Origin: an uncultured Lachnospiraceae bacterium | GTDB taxonomy: Bacteria > Bacillota > Clostridia > Lachnospirales > Lachnospiraceae | Direction of reading: 5' to 3' | NCBI GenBank assembly: GCA_946491665.1 | Contig: CAMLYL010000025.1 | Coordinates: 1 to 34,009 of the forward strand | Length of the DNA stretch: 34,009 nucleotides | Shown: positions 7,634-16,685 of the stretch, one piece after another | How the letters are laid out: every line of letters begins with the position of its first letter | Position numbering within the stretch: the stretch's first letter is position 1 | Notes under the pieces: generated by a model | What the model saw: the letters and a program-made list of their open reading frames with translations, nothing else | What the model was told of the DNA's origin: nothing | The model's database searches: none | Translations under genes and position numbers: made by a program

Positions 7634-8285
7634 ATTCATCATCCCCACCCTCTGACAAAACAGAATATAATCCATTTGATCTGATGTAATCAGATACCGT
7701 ATCCGGAACCAGATAACGAATGGTCTGCCCCTTTCCGATCCGCTCCCGGATGCTCTTACTGGAAACATTAAAATTCGGTGTATTCAATCGGTAAATCTGT
7801 CCCTGCAGCTTTCGGCACAGGTAAGAAATCTGTTCATCCACCTTCTTTTCGTCCAAAGTATCTCTCACGGCAGCCAGGATAACAGCCTCTCTGCATATCA
7901 TCTCCGGATGGCGCCAGAAAAGAAAATCAAACAGAGAATCCGCTCCCAGTATGAAATGGAACTGCGTATCCGGCTGTTCTTCATTCAGCTGGCGCAGGGT
8001 TTCATACGTATAGTTAACCCCCGGATTCTCGATCTCACGATATGAAATCCCGAACAGGGGATTATCTGCTATCGCCAGCTCTACCATCCGGCAGCGATGC
8101 CGGTTCATATCCTCTCCCATAAACGGCTTGTGAGGCGAATGACCGGTTGGCATGAAAATCACTTTTTCCAGTCCGAACTGTTCACAGGCATTTTCAGCAA
8201 TCATCAGATGACCGTAATGAACCGGATTAAAGGTGCCTCCGAAAATGCCGATTTTTCTTTGCGCGTCCGCTCTTTCGTTCACCAT
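7623..8285 (-). CDS. nadD: nicotinate-mononucleotide adenylyltransferase
   Basis: A 220-residue NadD that makes deamido-NAD from nicotinate mononucleotide and ATP. The nucleotidyltransferase motifs are GIFGGTFNPVHYGH (residues 13-26) and the C-terminal SSKSIRERIGKG (ISSTxIR type). The Shine-Dalgarno site is poor, so the gene probably depends on translation of yhbY, whose stop is 6 nt upstream. An in-frame GTG next to the ATG is an alternative start. Confidence 0.96.
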   Translation of the reverse strand: MVNERADAQRKIGIFGGTFNPVHYGHLMIAENACEQFGLEKVIFMPTGHSPHKPFMGEDMNRHRCRMVELAIADNPLFGISYREIENPGVNYTYETLRQLNEEQPDTQFHFILGADSLFDFLFWRHPEMICREAVILAAVRDTLDEKKVDEQISYLCRKLQGQIYRLNTPNFNVSSKSIRERIGKGQTIRYLVPDTVSDYIRSNGLYSVLSEGGDDEYEI

Positions 8286-8291
8286 AAGGTA

Positions 8292-8585
8292 TCACACTTT
8301 CGGTAAAATAATTTTCGGTTTATCCTTATCCGGCCGGTATAATACAATTTTTTTCCCAATAACCTGAACGACCTGGGAATGTGTTCTTTCCGCTATGACA
8401 CGGGCAATCTCTCCCGGATCATCCAGGCAGTTTTTTAAAACCGCAATCTTAATTAATTCCCGTCGGTTGAACGCTTCCTCGATTGCGGCAACATTTTCCG
8501 GCGTAACACTGTTCTTTCCCACCTGAAAAATGGGATCCAGTTCCATTGCCAGTCCTTTCAAATATGCTCTCTGCTTGCTTGTCAT
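8292..8585 (-). CDS. yhbY: YhbY/CRM-domain RNA-binding protein
   Basis: A 97-residue single CRM-domain protein of the YhbY/YqeI family, associated with ribosome assembly. It starts MTSKQRAYLKGLAMELDPIFQVGK and has the conserved loop region around ELIKIAVLKN, plus the end QVIGKKIVLYR. The frame is open far upstream into obgE, but the strong GGGAGGAAG site just before 8585 and family length set the start. It follows obgE after 28 nt and precedes nadD. Confidence 0.95.
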   Translation of the reverse strand: MTSKQRAYLKGLAMELDPIFQVGKNSVTPENVAAIEEAFNRRELIKIAVLKNCLDDPGEIARVIAERTHSQVVQVIGKKIVLYRPDKDKPKIILPKV

Positions 8586-8613
8586 TTCTTCCTCCCTGTA
8601 TTCTGTCGGGTTC

Positions 8614-9912
<1,299 letters not shown>

Positions 9913-9918
9913 CTATGG

Positions 9919-9952
9919 AAAAAATAGACCCGGCTTGAAAAGTCGAGTCTAT
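9919..9952 (-). terminator. terminator/attenuator between rpmA and obgE
   Basis: On the minus strand a 13-bp stem with one mismatch and one G-T pair (9940-9952 with 9924-9936), GAA/TTC loop, is followed directly by six T residues (9919-9924). This is a good intrinsic terminator shape. Only about 18 nt separate it from the obgE ATG, leaving no room for a new promoter, so it likely works as a partial terminator. Confidence 0.65.
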
Positions 9953-9962
9953 CATGTGCTGC

Positions 9963-10253
9963 TTATTCATTGCTTGCAACTGGATATACGGAAGCCTGTT
10001 TTTTATCTCTTCCTTTTCTTTCGAATCTTAATACACCGTCCACCTTAGCGTAAAGTGTATCATCTCCGCCGATACCGACATTCACACCGGGGTGAATCTT
10101 TGTACCGCGCTGTCTGTAAAGAATATTACCAGCTTTTACAAACTGTCCGTCTGCTCTTTTTGCGCCTAATCTCTTAGACTCGGAATCACGTCCGTTCTTT
10201 GTAGAACCAACACCCTTCTTATGAGCAAAGAACTGAAGATTCATGTTCATCAT
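9963..10253 (-). CDS. rpmA: 50S ribosomal protein L27 with Prp-cleaved extension
   Basis: A 96-residue L27. Its N-terminus contains [11 protein letters not shown], the Firmicute extension that the protease Prp removes between Phe9 and Ala10 so that the mature N-terminus can reach the peptidyl-transferase centre. The rest is standard ([26 protein letters not shown]). Three possible Met starts lie within four codons; the AGGAGG at 10264-10269 is 10 nt from the first, which is chosen here. The prp gene lies 5 nt upstream. Confidence 0.98.
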   Translation of the reverse strand: MMNMNLQFFAHKKGVGSTKNGRDSESKRLGAKRADGQFVKAGNILYRQRGTKIHPGVNVGIGGDDTLYAKVDGVLRFERKGRDKKQASVYPVASNE

Positions 10254-10258
10254 GTTTC

Positions 10259-10582
10259 TTACACCTCCTCGAAGATCACATCAATATATGCTTCGTAGTT
10301 ACTTTCCATTTCTTCCAGACCAAGCGACAGTGACCGCAGCAGAAGCTGCGCATCCTCGCCGGACTCTTCTCCCAGACGGAAAGAAATCATTCCATCCTCC
10401 TGGCGGCTGTCACAGGTAAACTGTGCATCCGTAAAAGTCTCAATCGAGTTGATGCAATTAATGATCAGCGCAGACGCAGCCGCACAGACAATATCATTGT
10501 CTTCGGCGTACTCTGCATGTCCCAAACAGTCAAAACCTATTAATTGCTGCTGTCTGTTCTGGAAAATCGTAATCCTTACCAT
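10259..10582 (-). CDS. prp: ribosomal-processing cysteine protease Prp
   Basis: A 107-residue Prp (DUF464/YsxB) that cleaves the N-terminal extension of L27. The catalytic pair His22 (GHAEYA) and Cys33 (DIVCAAAS) is present in the conserved GHAxYxxxxxDIVCAAxS context. It lies between rplU and rpmA, the standard position in Firmicutes, and its presence fits the cleavable L27 encoded next to it. Confidence 0.97.
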   Translation of the reverse strand: MVRITIFQNRQQQLIGFDCLGHAEYAEDNDIVCAAASALIINCINSIETFTDAQFTCDSRQEDGMISFRLGEESGEDAQLLLRSLSLGLEEMESNYEAYIDVIFEEV

Positions 10583-10599
10583 AGCCGGTCAACCCGTGA

Positions 10600-10908
10600 T
10601 TAAGCGTTGATTTTTTCAATCTTAACCTTGGTAAAGCACTGTCTGTGACCGTTTTTCTTATGGTAACCGGTTTTTCTCTTGTACTTGTAAACGATCACTT
10701 TTTTAGCGCGTCCGTTTTCTACAACGGATGCTTCAACAGTAGCGTTCTCAACAGTGGGATTACCGATCTTCAGTCCCTCGTTGCTGACAGCTAAAACCTG
10801 ATCAAAAGTAACTGTTTCACCAGCTTCCACACCAAGCTTTTCAATGGTAATGATATCGCCTTCGGATACTTTGTACTGTTTACCACCTGTTGCTATAATT
10901 GCGTACAT
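10600..10908 (-). CDS. rplU: 50S ribosomal protein L21
   Basis: A 102-residue L21, full length. It starts [18 protein letters not shown] and ends with the conserved [21 protein letters not shown] perfect AGGAGGTG site precedes the ATG. It is the first gene of the rplU-prp-rpmA-obgE-yhbY-nadD-yqeK-rsfS cluster and has its own promoter and a likely L21 leader upstream. Confidence 0.98.
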   Translation of the reverse strand: MYAIIATGGKQYKVSEGDIITIEKLGVEAGETVTFDQVLAVSNEGLKIGNPTVENATVEASVVENGRAKKVIVYKYKRKTGYHKKNGHRQCFTKVKIEKINA

Positions 10909-10916
10909 ATGGCACC

Positions 10917-10985
10917 TCCTATTATCATTACTCGCCAGTTCCGGTGCTGCAAAACGCAGTCTTTTACCTCACTGTGCGGCATCTT
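10917..10985 (-). promoter_or_regulatory. candidate L21 (rplU) 5' leader
   Basis: About 70 nt of transcribed leader separate the promoter from the AGGAGG site of rplU. It contains the small hairpin CTGC-GTTTT-GCAG followed by CACCGGAACTGGCGAGTAAT. Firmicute rplU genes commonly carry a structured, autoregulatory L21 leader; position and general shape fit, but a covariance model search was not possible. Confidence 0.5.
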
Positions 10986-10989
10986 GAGT

Positions 10990-11018
10990 ATAATAACACA
11001 GTCATTTCCTCAAGTCAA
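10990..11018 (-). promoter_or_regulatory. rplU operon promoter
   Basis: On the minus strand, -35 TTGACT (11013-11018) and -10 TATTAT (10990-10995) are 17 bp apart. It lies about 82 bp upstream of the rplU ATG and gives the ribosomal cluster a start independent of the BMC operon behind it. Confidence 0.7.
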
Positions 11019-11038
11019 CTGTTCCAGACAAAAAAATT

Positions 11039-11231
11039 CATATTTCTGTAACAGTTCAGCCATGAAAGTAAATCCGGAAGAAAAGGACTGCTGGCAGATT
11101 CGTTCTTCCGGATTTACTTTCATGAGCGGAGCGCCCGGGAAATAAGCAAAACGAAAAGCTGCGAAGCAGCGAATTCTGCACAGCAGAATGTTTTGCGCAT
11201 GTACCGGGCTGAACTGTTACATATTTCTGTA
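11039..11231. repeat. nested palindromic element flanked by 12-bp direct repeats
   Basis: The 338 nt between rplU and eutP hold no credible gene. Most of it is one structured element. A 12-bp direct repeat CATATTTCTGTA occurs at 11039-11050 and 11220-11231. Just inside, a 15-bp perfect inverted repeat (TGTAACAGTTCAGCC, 11047-11061, with 11207-11221) closes a multi-branched structure. This contains a 22-bp perfect hairpin (11061-11082 with 11103-11124) and a branch closed by GCAAAAC/GTTTTGC (11146-11152, 11190-11196) that holds two small hairpins (GCTGC-GAA-GCAGC and ATTCTG-CACAG-CAGAAT). It resembles a miniature palindromic interspersed repeat; it may also end the eut transcript, since a T-rich stretch follows on the minus strand. 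Confidence 0.65.
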
Positions 11232-11246
11232 TGGCTGGAACAGTAA

Positions 11247-11690
11247 TTATCTTTCCGGATCGTCCCGGTTCAGAAAATCTTCCAGTTCCCGCATTCCCTC
11301 TCCGGTCACCGCGCTGATGCAGAAAACAGGATCCGCTCCTGCAAGTTCCAGAAGTTCCTTCGCCTGGGAAACCTGTTCCGGGGAGGCAATATCCGTTTTG
11401 GTGACGATCCCGGCCACCTGCATGGGAAAAGCCGAAGACTGCCCCGGTGAAAAGCAGTAAATTTCCCGGCTTGCATCCTGCACAAAAAATACCAGCTCCG
11501 CTTCAAGAGCCGTCACCAGCAGAGATTTTAATAGTCCCCGATTTTCCAGATATTCTCCCGGTGTGTCGATGGTCTCATTATACACTTCGATGGATTGTGT
11601 CTTTTTATATTTCTGTTCCAGCCCGTTGATTCTCTGAAGAATCGTCGTTTTTCCGCAGGCTGTGCTTCCAATTAAAATAATTTTTTTCAT
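11247..11690 (-). CDS. eutP: EutP/PduV family small GTPase-like protein (acetate kinase candidate)
   Basis: A 147-residue P-loop protein with Walker A GSTACGKT (residues 8-15), a conserved DTPGEY switch and the base-recognition motif TKTD. EutP of Salmonella has been reported to have acetate kinase activity, which would turn the acetyl phosphate made by the PduL domain into acetate and ATP; PduV-type members associate with the shell. It is the last gene of the BMC operon, and its ATG overlaps the eutS stop by 4 nt. Downstream lies the palindromic element at 11039-11231. Confidence 0.93.
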   Translation of the reverse strand: MKKIILIGSTACGKTTILQRINGLEQKYKKTQSIEVYNETIDTPGEYLENRGLLKSLLVTALEAELVFFVQDASREIYCFSPGQSSAFPMQVAGIVTKTDIASPEQVSQAKELLELAGADPVFCISAVTGEGMRELEDFLNRDDPER

Positions 11691-12034
11691 GTCTTTGTAA
11701 CTATTGTGGGAGTAAACTGAAGCTTATTGGAAAGTACGTCAAGTACATCCCGGATCGCCGCTTCCACATCTGCCACATCTCCGTTGATAATCAGGGATCC
11801 GTTAAAACGATCCACAAATACCACATCCACATTTGCGGCCTTGGAAGCCACATCGGCCCCGATAATCGCGCCCTCGCTGGGCGTAATTGTCATAATTCCC
11901 AGTGCGCCGTGACGCTCTCCTACCACTCCCAGTTTTTTATATAAATCTGCTTCGGGATTTGCAATTACATGCGCCAGTGTTACCTGTTTGCCCGGCACAA
12001 ATTCCTGTATGATTCTCTGTTTTTCCTGCGGCAT
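11687..12034 (-). CDS. eutS: BMC shell protein EutS
   Basis: A 115-residue circularly permuted BMC-domain shell protein (EutS/PduU group), one of the hexameric facets of the microcompartment. The N-terminus [19 protein letters not shown] is nearly identical to the EutS signature, and [14 protein letters not shown] is also typical. The frame starts 8 codons earlier, but the GGAGGTG site 4 nt before the ATG at 12034 and the family start MPQEKQRII support this choice. It overlaps eutP by 4 nt and follows the pduT-like gene after 32 nt. Confidence 0.96.
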   Translation of the reverse strand: MPQEKQRIIQEFVPGKQVTLAHVIANPEADLYKKLGVVGERHGALGIMTITPSEGAIIGADVASKAANVDVVFVDRFNGSLIINGDVADVEAAIRDVLDVLSNKLQFTPTIVTKT

Positions 12035-12066
12035 GACGCACCTCCGTTTCAAATTCACTTCTGATT

Positions 12067-12615
12067 CTACAGAAGCGCTTCAAATATCTCTTTGCGGGGA
12101 TTCGGAATTACCACGCTGGATACCAGCATTCCTTTTGCATTTTCCGTTTCAACGCCGCAGGAAACTGCCTCCCGCACAGCCGCCACTTCCCCGGTCAGAA
12201 CTACAAAGGATTTTCCTCCGATCCCGGTTCCCAGACGTACATCGATCAGATCTACTTCGGCAGCCTTGACCGCCGCGTCCGCAGCATATACAGAAGCGGT
12301 CACACTGAAAAATTCCATAATTCCCACTGCATTCTGCGTGTCCGGCACATTGGCGAGATTGATCGCCCGGATCACCTGTGGATGGACCCGGGGAATGACA
12401 CAGTGATCTACCGTATATTCTCCGCCTGCCGCTGCTCCCGCCTCTATGGAAGCATTCACGGCGGCTACTTCCCCGGTAAACAGAATATAATATTTCCCCG
12501 GACAGCCGGCCTTAGCAAAGATCAGGTTCACCTCGGCGGTTTTCAGTATGATATCCGCCGTCTCAATTCCTTTGGCAATGCTGTTCAGTTCCAGAAAACC
12601 GATTGTCTCAAACAT
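12067..12615 (-). CDS. pduT: PduT-like tandem-BMC shell protein with a candidate Fe-S cysteine
   Basis: A 182-residue protein with two BMC domains (about 3-85 and 96-180), forming pseudohexameric trimers. Residue Cys38 sits in [10 protein letters not shown], the place where PduT of Citrobacter/Salmonella uses Cys38 from three subunits to hold a 4Fe-4S cluster in the central pore. N-terminal [14 protein letters not shown] and the interdomain [14 protein letters not shown] also match PduT. The gene is 2 nt after the PduS-like gene, and PduS and PduT are partners in electron transfer across the shell. PduT is normally a propanediol-compartment protein, so its presence in a eut-type operon is notable. 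Confidence 0.92.
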   Translation of the reverse strand: MFETIGFLELNSIAKGIETADIILKTAEVNLIFAKAGCPGKYYILFTGEVAAVNASIEAGAAAGGEYTVDHCVIPRVHPQVIRAINLANVPDTQNAVGIMEFFSVTASVYAADAAVKAAEVDLIDVRLGTGIGGKSFVVLTGEVAAVREAVSCGVETENAKGMLVSSVVIPNPRKEIFEALL

Positions 12616-12617
12616 AA

Positions 12618-13970
12618 CTACCTCCCGCCTGCTGCTCTGATTCTGACGGAATGTTCCGTCAAAGCGACTGTTCCTCCGATACTTGCATGTATATCAGCGC
12701 CCGTTTTTCCTTCCGGACAGACGGCGATCCGCTGATCTTTCTGAACACAGGCTCCGTTTTCTACTATGGGAACCGATGCCGTTCCAATATGCATTTTCAG
12801 AGGAATTTCCACTGTATCCGGTACAAATTCCTTCCATGCAAAACTGCTGATCTCATAATAGGGCAGAACTCCCGCTCTCGCTGCCACCCGCTTTGTGGGA
12901 CATTTTCTGTATTCTCTGCCGGGATCTGCGCGGTATTCTGCCTGATCACGTTCATAACGGATTCCCGCCCGGGCAAGCTCTGCTTTCAGCATGCTGTTGA
13001 TTCTTCTGGGATTCAGACCCATGGGACAGGCATATACTTCACAGATACCGCATTCGCAGCAGATCGATGCCTGACGAATATCGGGATCCTCAAAAAGCGC
13101 CTCGGAATCACCCACAGCAGACATTTTCCGCATAATCATATGGGGCTTCAGAGGATGGCCCAGCAAATGTCTCGGACAAAGTGATGTACAGAACGAACAC
13201 TGAATGCAGGCCGATTTTGCACGGTTCAGCATATGCCTCATATCCATATCAGAATTCCGGATGACCGCCGAAGATTCCTTCAGAACAAGAATGCCGGATG
13301 TTGTTTTTGTTACCAGGCTGTCCATGGCCGCCTCCCAGGTCATGGGCTTTCCCATCATAGGGCCTCCGGAAACCACTGCAGCACGGTCACACAGGGCGCC
13401 TCCGGCCAGTTCTATGCACTGACGGAAGGAGGTTCCCACAGGAACCTTCAGCACGCAGGGTTCCCGCACTTCCCCGGTAACCGTCAGATATTTTTCTGTA
13501 AACGGTATACCGTGAACCGCATCATTCACAGCCAGCACAGTCGCTGCATTATCAACCACCGCTCCCACATCCAGAGGAATTCCCGAAGGCGGCACAACCC
13601 GGCCTGTCACTTCATAAACGATTACCTGCTCGTCTCCGGCCGGATAAAAACTGTCCATCGTATGAATCTTCATTGCGGAACCGGCTCTGCGAATCGCATC
13701 CTCAAGAGCACGGATTTCCTCCCGGTATGTCTTTTTCAGCGCGATATATCCTTCCCGGACAGACAGTTCCCGGCATATGGCATCTGCCCCGGCAATCAGC
13801 CGGTCAGCCAGGTGCGTCATGATATACCGGTCTGTATGAAGCAGAGGCTCGCATTCCGCGCCGTTGATAATGAAATAATCCGGTTTTGCGTTCAGCTTGA
13901 TATGTGTGGGAAATCCGGCTCCGCCGCAGCCAACCACCCCGGCATCCTTTATTTTATTCAGTAAATCCAA
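12618..13970 (-). CDS. pduS: PduS/RnfC-like cobalamin reductase
   Basis: A 450-residue flavin and Fe-S oxidoreductase. The N-terminal NADH/FMN-binding part has GCGGAGFPTHIKL (residues 14-26), then an SLBB-type region and two 4Fe-4S motifs: C255-C258-C261-C265 (CIQCSFCTSLCP) and C304-C307-C310-C315 (CCECGICEVYACP). PduS reduces cob(III)alamin for adenosylation by ATP:corrinoid adenosyltransferase. Here it probably feeds the EutT domain encoded upstream and exchanges electrons through the PduT-like shell pore. The start is a TTG (13968-13970) supported by AGGTGAG and by the family N-terminus. It is related to RnfC but has no Rnf partners nearby. Confidence 0.9.
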   Translation of the reverse strand: MDLLNKIKDAGVVGCGGAGFPTHIKLNAKPDYFIINGAECEPLLHTDRYIMTHLADRLIAGADAICRELSVREGYIALKKTYREEIRALEDAIRRAGSAMKIHTMDSFYPAGDEQVIVYEVTGRVVPPSGIPLDVGAVVDNAATVLAVNDAVHGIPFTEKYLTVTGEVREPCVLKVPVGTSFRQCIELAGGALCDRAAVVSGGPMMGKPMTWEAAMDSLVTKTTSGILVLKESSAVIRNSDMDMRHMLNRAKSACIQCSFCTSLCPRHLLGHPLKPHMIMRKMSAVGDSEALFEDPDIRQASICCECGICEVYACPMGLNPRRINSMLKAELARAGIRYERDQAEYRADPGREYRKCPTKRVAARAGVLPYYEISSFAWKEFVPDTVEIPLKMHIGTASVPIVENGACVQKDQRIAVCPEGKTGADIHASIGGTVALTEHSVRIRAAGGR

Positions 13971-13982
13971 ACTGACTCACCT

Positions 13983-14267
13983 CTATCCGTCCTTCTCCTG
14001 CCCCACAATTTCGAGGCTGTCAATAATCGCTACAATCGCGCAGTCTACCGGAATATCTTCGTGTCCGAAGGCTTTTCTTGCGGTACTTCCGCCTACCGTC
14101 AAAACCCGTTCTCCGATTCCTGCGCCTACAATATCCGCTGCCACAAATGTGTGGCCGATACCCTGTCCGCCGCCATCGATTTCCTGTACGACCATCAGTT
14201 TCAGGCCATTTAAACCATCATCCTTTTTTGTCGCCCAGACGTGGCCGACAACCTTACAGATAAGCAT
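13983..14267 (-). CDS. eutN: BMC vertex protein EutN (pentamer, BMC-P)
   Basis: A 94-residue EutN/CcmL pentameric vertex protein that caps the corners of the shell. It begins MLICKVVGHVWATKKDDGL and contains GIGERVLTVGGSTARKAFG, the standard BMC-P core. An earlier in-frame ATG at 14282 would overlap the preceding gene by 4 nt, but AAGGAG lies 6 nt before the ATG at 14267 and the family starts there, so 14267 is preferred. PduS-like follows after 12 nt. Confidence 0.95.
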   Translation of the reverse strand: MLICKVVGHVWATKKDDGLNGLKLMVVQEIDGGGQGIGHTFVAADIVGAGIGERVLTVGGSTARKAFGHEDIPVDCAIVAIIDSLEIVGQEKDG

Positions 14268-14278
14268 ACCCTTCTCCT

Positions 14279-14953
14279 TCATTCTCTGATTACTTTAATC
14301 TTATTATGTACAAAAACATCCCAGGCAAGCGGTGTTATAATTGCGTTTTCTTCAATACATACTTCTCTGCGGCCGTCAGCGGTCAGTTCCCTGGCAAGTT
14401 CCTCCGTAATCAGACGTTCTGAATTCGGGCGGGCGCTTCCGGCCGGTACTCTGAGAACCGGCGCCTGATATTTCGGCGGAACGGGTTTCCGCGGAAGAGA
14501 AGGCCTCAGCTCCGGAATCATTCTGACTCCATAGGTCTGAAGGGCTCGCACATGATTCTCAATCACCTCGTAAAGACGGCTGCTTCCTTTTCCTGCAAAC
14601 CGGCGGTGAGGCAGAGCCTTTTCCAGGAGATAAACATCAATGCCGTTCAAAAGTCCCTCCACAACAGCGCAGGAAGCATCGCTGGCATCTCTTCCCTGAG
14701 CAATGTCCGAAAGATCAGTCAGGCTGAGATCAGTTATTACGATTCTTTCATACTGCGCTGCGCTGCGATGTTCTGCAAAATCATTCATATCACAGACAAC
14801 GTAACCCTTCTGAAGCTCTTCCGGAACACTGACGGGACAGCCGACGGCAAGCAGTTTTTTGCCTTTGTCCTCCGGCAGACAGCCGCATTCCCCCGCCATC
14901 CCAATCTGACGGAGCACTTCTTCTGTAATCTGTCTGATCAATTCCTCTTTCAT
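14279..14953 (-). CDS. BMC-associated protein of unknown function with N-terminal encapsulation helix
   Basis: A 224-residue protein without a confident assignment. Residues 2-18 (KEELIRQITEEVLRQIG) form an amphipathic helix like the encapsulation peptides of BMC cargo, followed by a GECGCLPEDKGK linker, so it is probably luminal. The middle (about 33-150) looks like an alpha/beta domain with NGIDVYLLEKALPHRRF and a helix ending in YGVRMI, vaguely like the flavoprotein-type proteins found in other BMC loci. A Pro-rich linker (151-175) leads to a C-terminal part with EENAIITPLAWD (201-212), which echoes the ITPAARD motif at residues 29-35 of the EutT domain upstream. Similar hypothetical proteins occur in Firmicute eut operons. 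It overlaps the eutT-pduL gene by 4 nt. Confidence 0.75.
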   Translation of the reverse strand: MKEELIRQITEEVLRQIGMAGECGCLPEDKGKKLLAVGCPVSVPEELQKGYVVCDMNDFAEHRSAAQYERIVITDLSLTDLSDIAQGRDASDASCAVVEGLLNGIDVYLLEKALPHRRFAGKGSSRLYEVIENHVRALQTYGVRMIPELRPSLPRKPVPPKYQAPVLRVPAGSARPNSERLITEELARELTADGRREVCIEENAIITPLAWDVFVHNKIKVIRE

Positions 14954-16302
14954 CTACCTTCTCCTTTTACGATATATCCGACATCGCCTTTTCTGAAAGA
15001 ACAGGCATTGGCTTCATCATAATCAAGATGCATTGCCAGCGAAAAATTATCATTTACGCGTATTACAACATCATCAAGAGTAACCGGACGCTCCGTTTCC
15101 AGACGGACGCGGACGCTGTCACCGTCTCTGACTCCGAAACGCGCCGCATCTGCCGGAGTCATATGAATATGCGCTCTGGAGGCAATGGCGGATCCTGCCG
15201 CATTGTAAATCCCCCGCGGCCCCACAAGAATTACGTCTCCGGCACATCTCAGGTCTCCGGAAAGACGAACGGGAATATCAATCCCCAGGATCCGCGCGTC
15301 TGTGAGAGATAATTCAACCTGAACTTCATCCCTGGCAGGCCCCAGAACGGCCACATTGTCAAACTCGCCTTTTGCCGTAATGATTTTCACTCTCTCATTG
15401 GCCGCATACTGTCCGGGCTGACTCAGATCAGCTTTCTTTGTCAGTTCCTCCTGCCCGAAAAGTACCCGGACTGCCTGACGCGTAAGATGTACGTGACGTC
15501 CGGAAGCCTCCACAGGAAAGCAGTTCTCACTTTTTTCCGTCTGCACAGTTCCGGAACCATGTCCCGTATACTGCCGGCAGAAAAGAATGTAAATAAAACT
15601 GCTCAGACGGTTCAGCGCCTGAATAATATCCTCTCTTTCACATATCCCGTTCCGGCAAAATGCTCTCACAGCGGCCAGCTCTGTCTCTCTTACAAAAGTG
15701 CGCAGAGAATTCAGCGCCACACAGAGCCGCCCCATCCGGTAATCCGGCAGCGGATGAGAGATGCCGTAAATGTCTTTAATATGGTGAGATTCATAACGGA
15801 GCCGGTCTGCATCCATACCCAGAAGTTTCATATCTTCGAGGGATGCGTCCCGCACTTCCGCACTCAGAATCCGCCTGACAAACTGAAGTGTCTCATCCAA
15901 TGCTTCCGCCAGTCCGCACTGTCCGTCTTCCGAAGCTGCGGTCTGAACCTCCATGATTTTTGCCTCAAGACTGTCAAACATCCCCCGCAGCGCAATCCGG
16001 GGATGATCCTTTGAGATCAGAAGATTTCCCCGCAGATGGGTCATGTATTCCGGTTTTTCAGAAATCCTTTCACCTGTGCTGATATCCACATAACCTGTGA
16101 CGTTTCCGTCGGTTTCCGGAATAGGTGAAACCGGCATGGGCGCCGCCTGAAACTCCGGTTCTGAAACTGTCAGTTCTATGCCGTGTTCTTTTATAAAATC
16201 TCTGGCCGCAGGCGTTATAAGCGTATCCCGCGATACGCTGTATGTTTTTGCATGGGTTTGAAACCAGTGGGCGCGAAGCGCCGAATCTGTTAAAATTTCC
16301 AT
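14950..16302 (-). CDS. eutT-pduL: fused EutT cobalamin adenosyltransferase and PduL phosphotransacylase
   Basis: A 450-residue fusion. Residues 1-245 match EutT: the N-terminal LITPAARDFIKEHGIEL motif, THLRGN-HPRIALRG (about 89-107), VRETELAAVRAF (204-215) and IIQALNRLSSFIY (226-238). The HX11CCX2C metal motif of enterobacterial EutT is absent from the linker near residues 60-88. Residues about 262-447 are a complete PduL: ligands H270/H272 in GRHVHLT, H378/H380 in RAHIHMTP and H425 in MHLDYDEANA, the pattern of zinc-dependent PduL. One chain thus carries coenzyme B12 adenosylation and acetyl-CoA to acetyl phosphate conversion. No stop or frame change separates the domains; a Thr/Ser/Gly linker (246-262) joins them. 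AGGTGAG precedes the ATG. Confidence 0.92.
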   Translation of the reverse strand: MEILTDSALRAHWFQTHAKTYSVSRDTLITPAARDFIKEHGIELTVSEPEFQAAPMPVSPIPETDGNVTGYVDISTGERISEKPEYMTHLRGNLLISKDHPRIALRGMFDSLEAKIMEVQTAASEDGQCGLAEALDETLQFVRRILSAEVRDASLEDMKLLGMDADRLRYESHHIKDIYGISHPLPDYRMGRLCVALNSLRTFVRETELAAVRAFCRNGICEREDIIQALNRLSSFIYILFCRQYTGHGSGTVQTEKSENCFPVEASGRHVHLTRQAVRVLFGQEELTKKADLSQPGQYAANERVKIITAKGEFDNVAVLGPARDEVQVELSLTDARILGIDIPVRLSGDLRCAGDVILVGPRGIYNAAGSAIASRAHIHMTPADAARFGVRDGDSVRVRLETERPVTLDDVVIRVNDNFSLAMHLDYDEANACSFRKGDVGYIVKGEGR

Positions 16303-16345
16303 TTATGTCTCACCTGCTTAAAAATCAGGACCCGGTCCTGCGATC

Positions 16346-16642
16346 TTATTTATCGGATGTATTAAGTGTCGGAAGAATGAACTCCACTTCATCATGGGGT
16401 CTGGGGATCACATGTACAGAAACCAGTTCTCCCACCTTGGACGCGGCTGCAGCGCCGGCGTCTGTAGCCGCCTTAACTGCTCCTACATCGCCTCTTACCA
16501 TTACAGTTACCAGTCCTCCGCCTACATGCACCTTTCCGATCAGATTTACATTAGCGGCTTTTACCATTGCATCGGCCGCCTCAATCGATCCTACAAGCCC
16601 TTTTGTCTCAACCATTCCAAGCGCTAATAATTTGTCTGCCAT
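16346..16642 (-). CDS. eutM: major BMC-A shell protein EutM
   Basis: A 98-residue single-BMC-domain hexameric shell protein, expected to be the main facet tile. The sequence [21 protein letters not shown] and [15 protein letters not shown] are classic BMC-A, and [15 protein letters not shown] is the usual C-terminus (PduA/EutM type). A strong GGAGGT site precedes the ATG. The 72-nt gap upstream contains a perfect 14-nt palindrome, which may influence the level of this abundant protein. Confidence 0.96.
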   Translation of the reverse strand: MADKLLALGMVETKGLVGSIEAADAMVKAANVNLIGKVHVGGGLVTVMVRGDVGAVKAATDAGAAAASKVGELVSVHVIPRPHDEVEFILPTLNTSDK

Positions 16643-16685
16643 AATCAGATACCTCCATTTTGAGTAAATTTAATATATCATTTGC

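Noticed and set aside
10909-11145. Plus-strand frame of 78 codons upstream of rplU
   Set aside because: It is made of the reverse of the rplU leader, promoter and the palindromic element; composition reflects the inverted repeats, not coding.
11146-11196. tRNA-like cloverleaf in the palindromic element
   Set aside because: The branched pairing lacks a T-loop GTTCRANNC, anticodon arm and CCA end.
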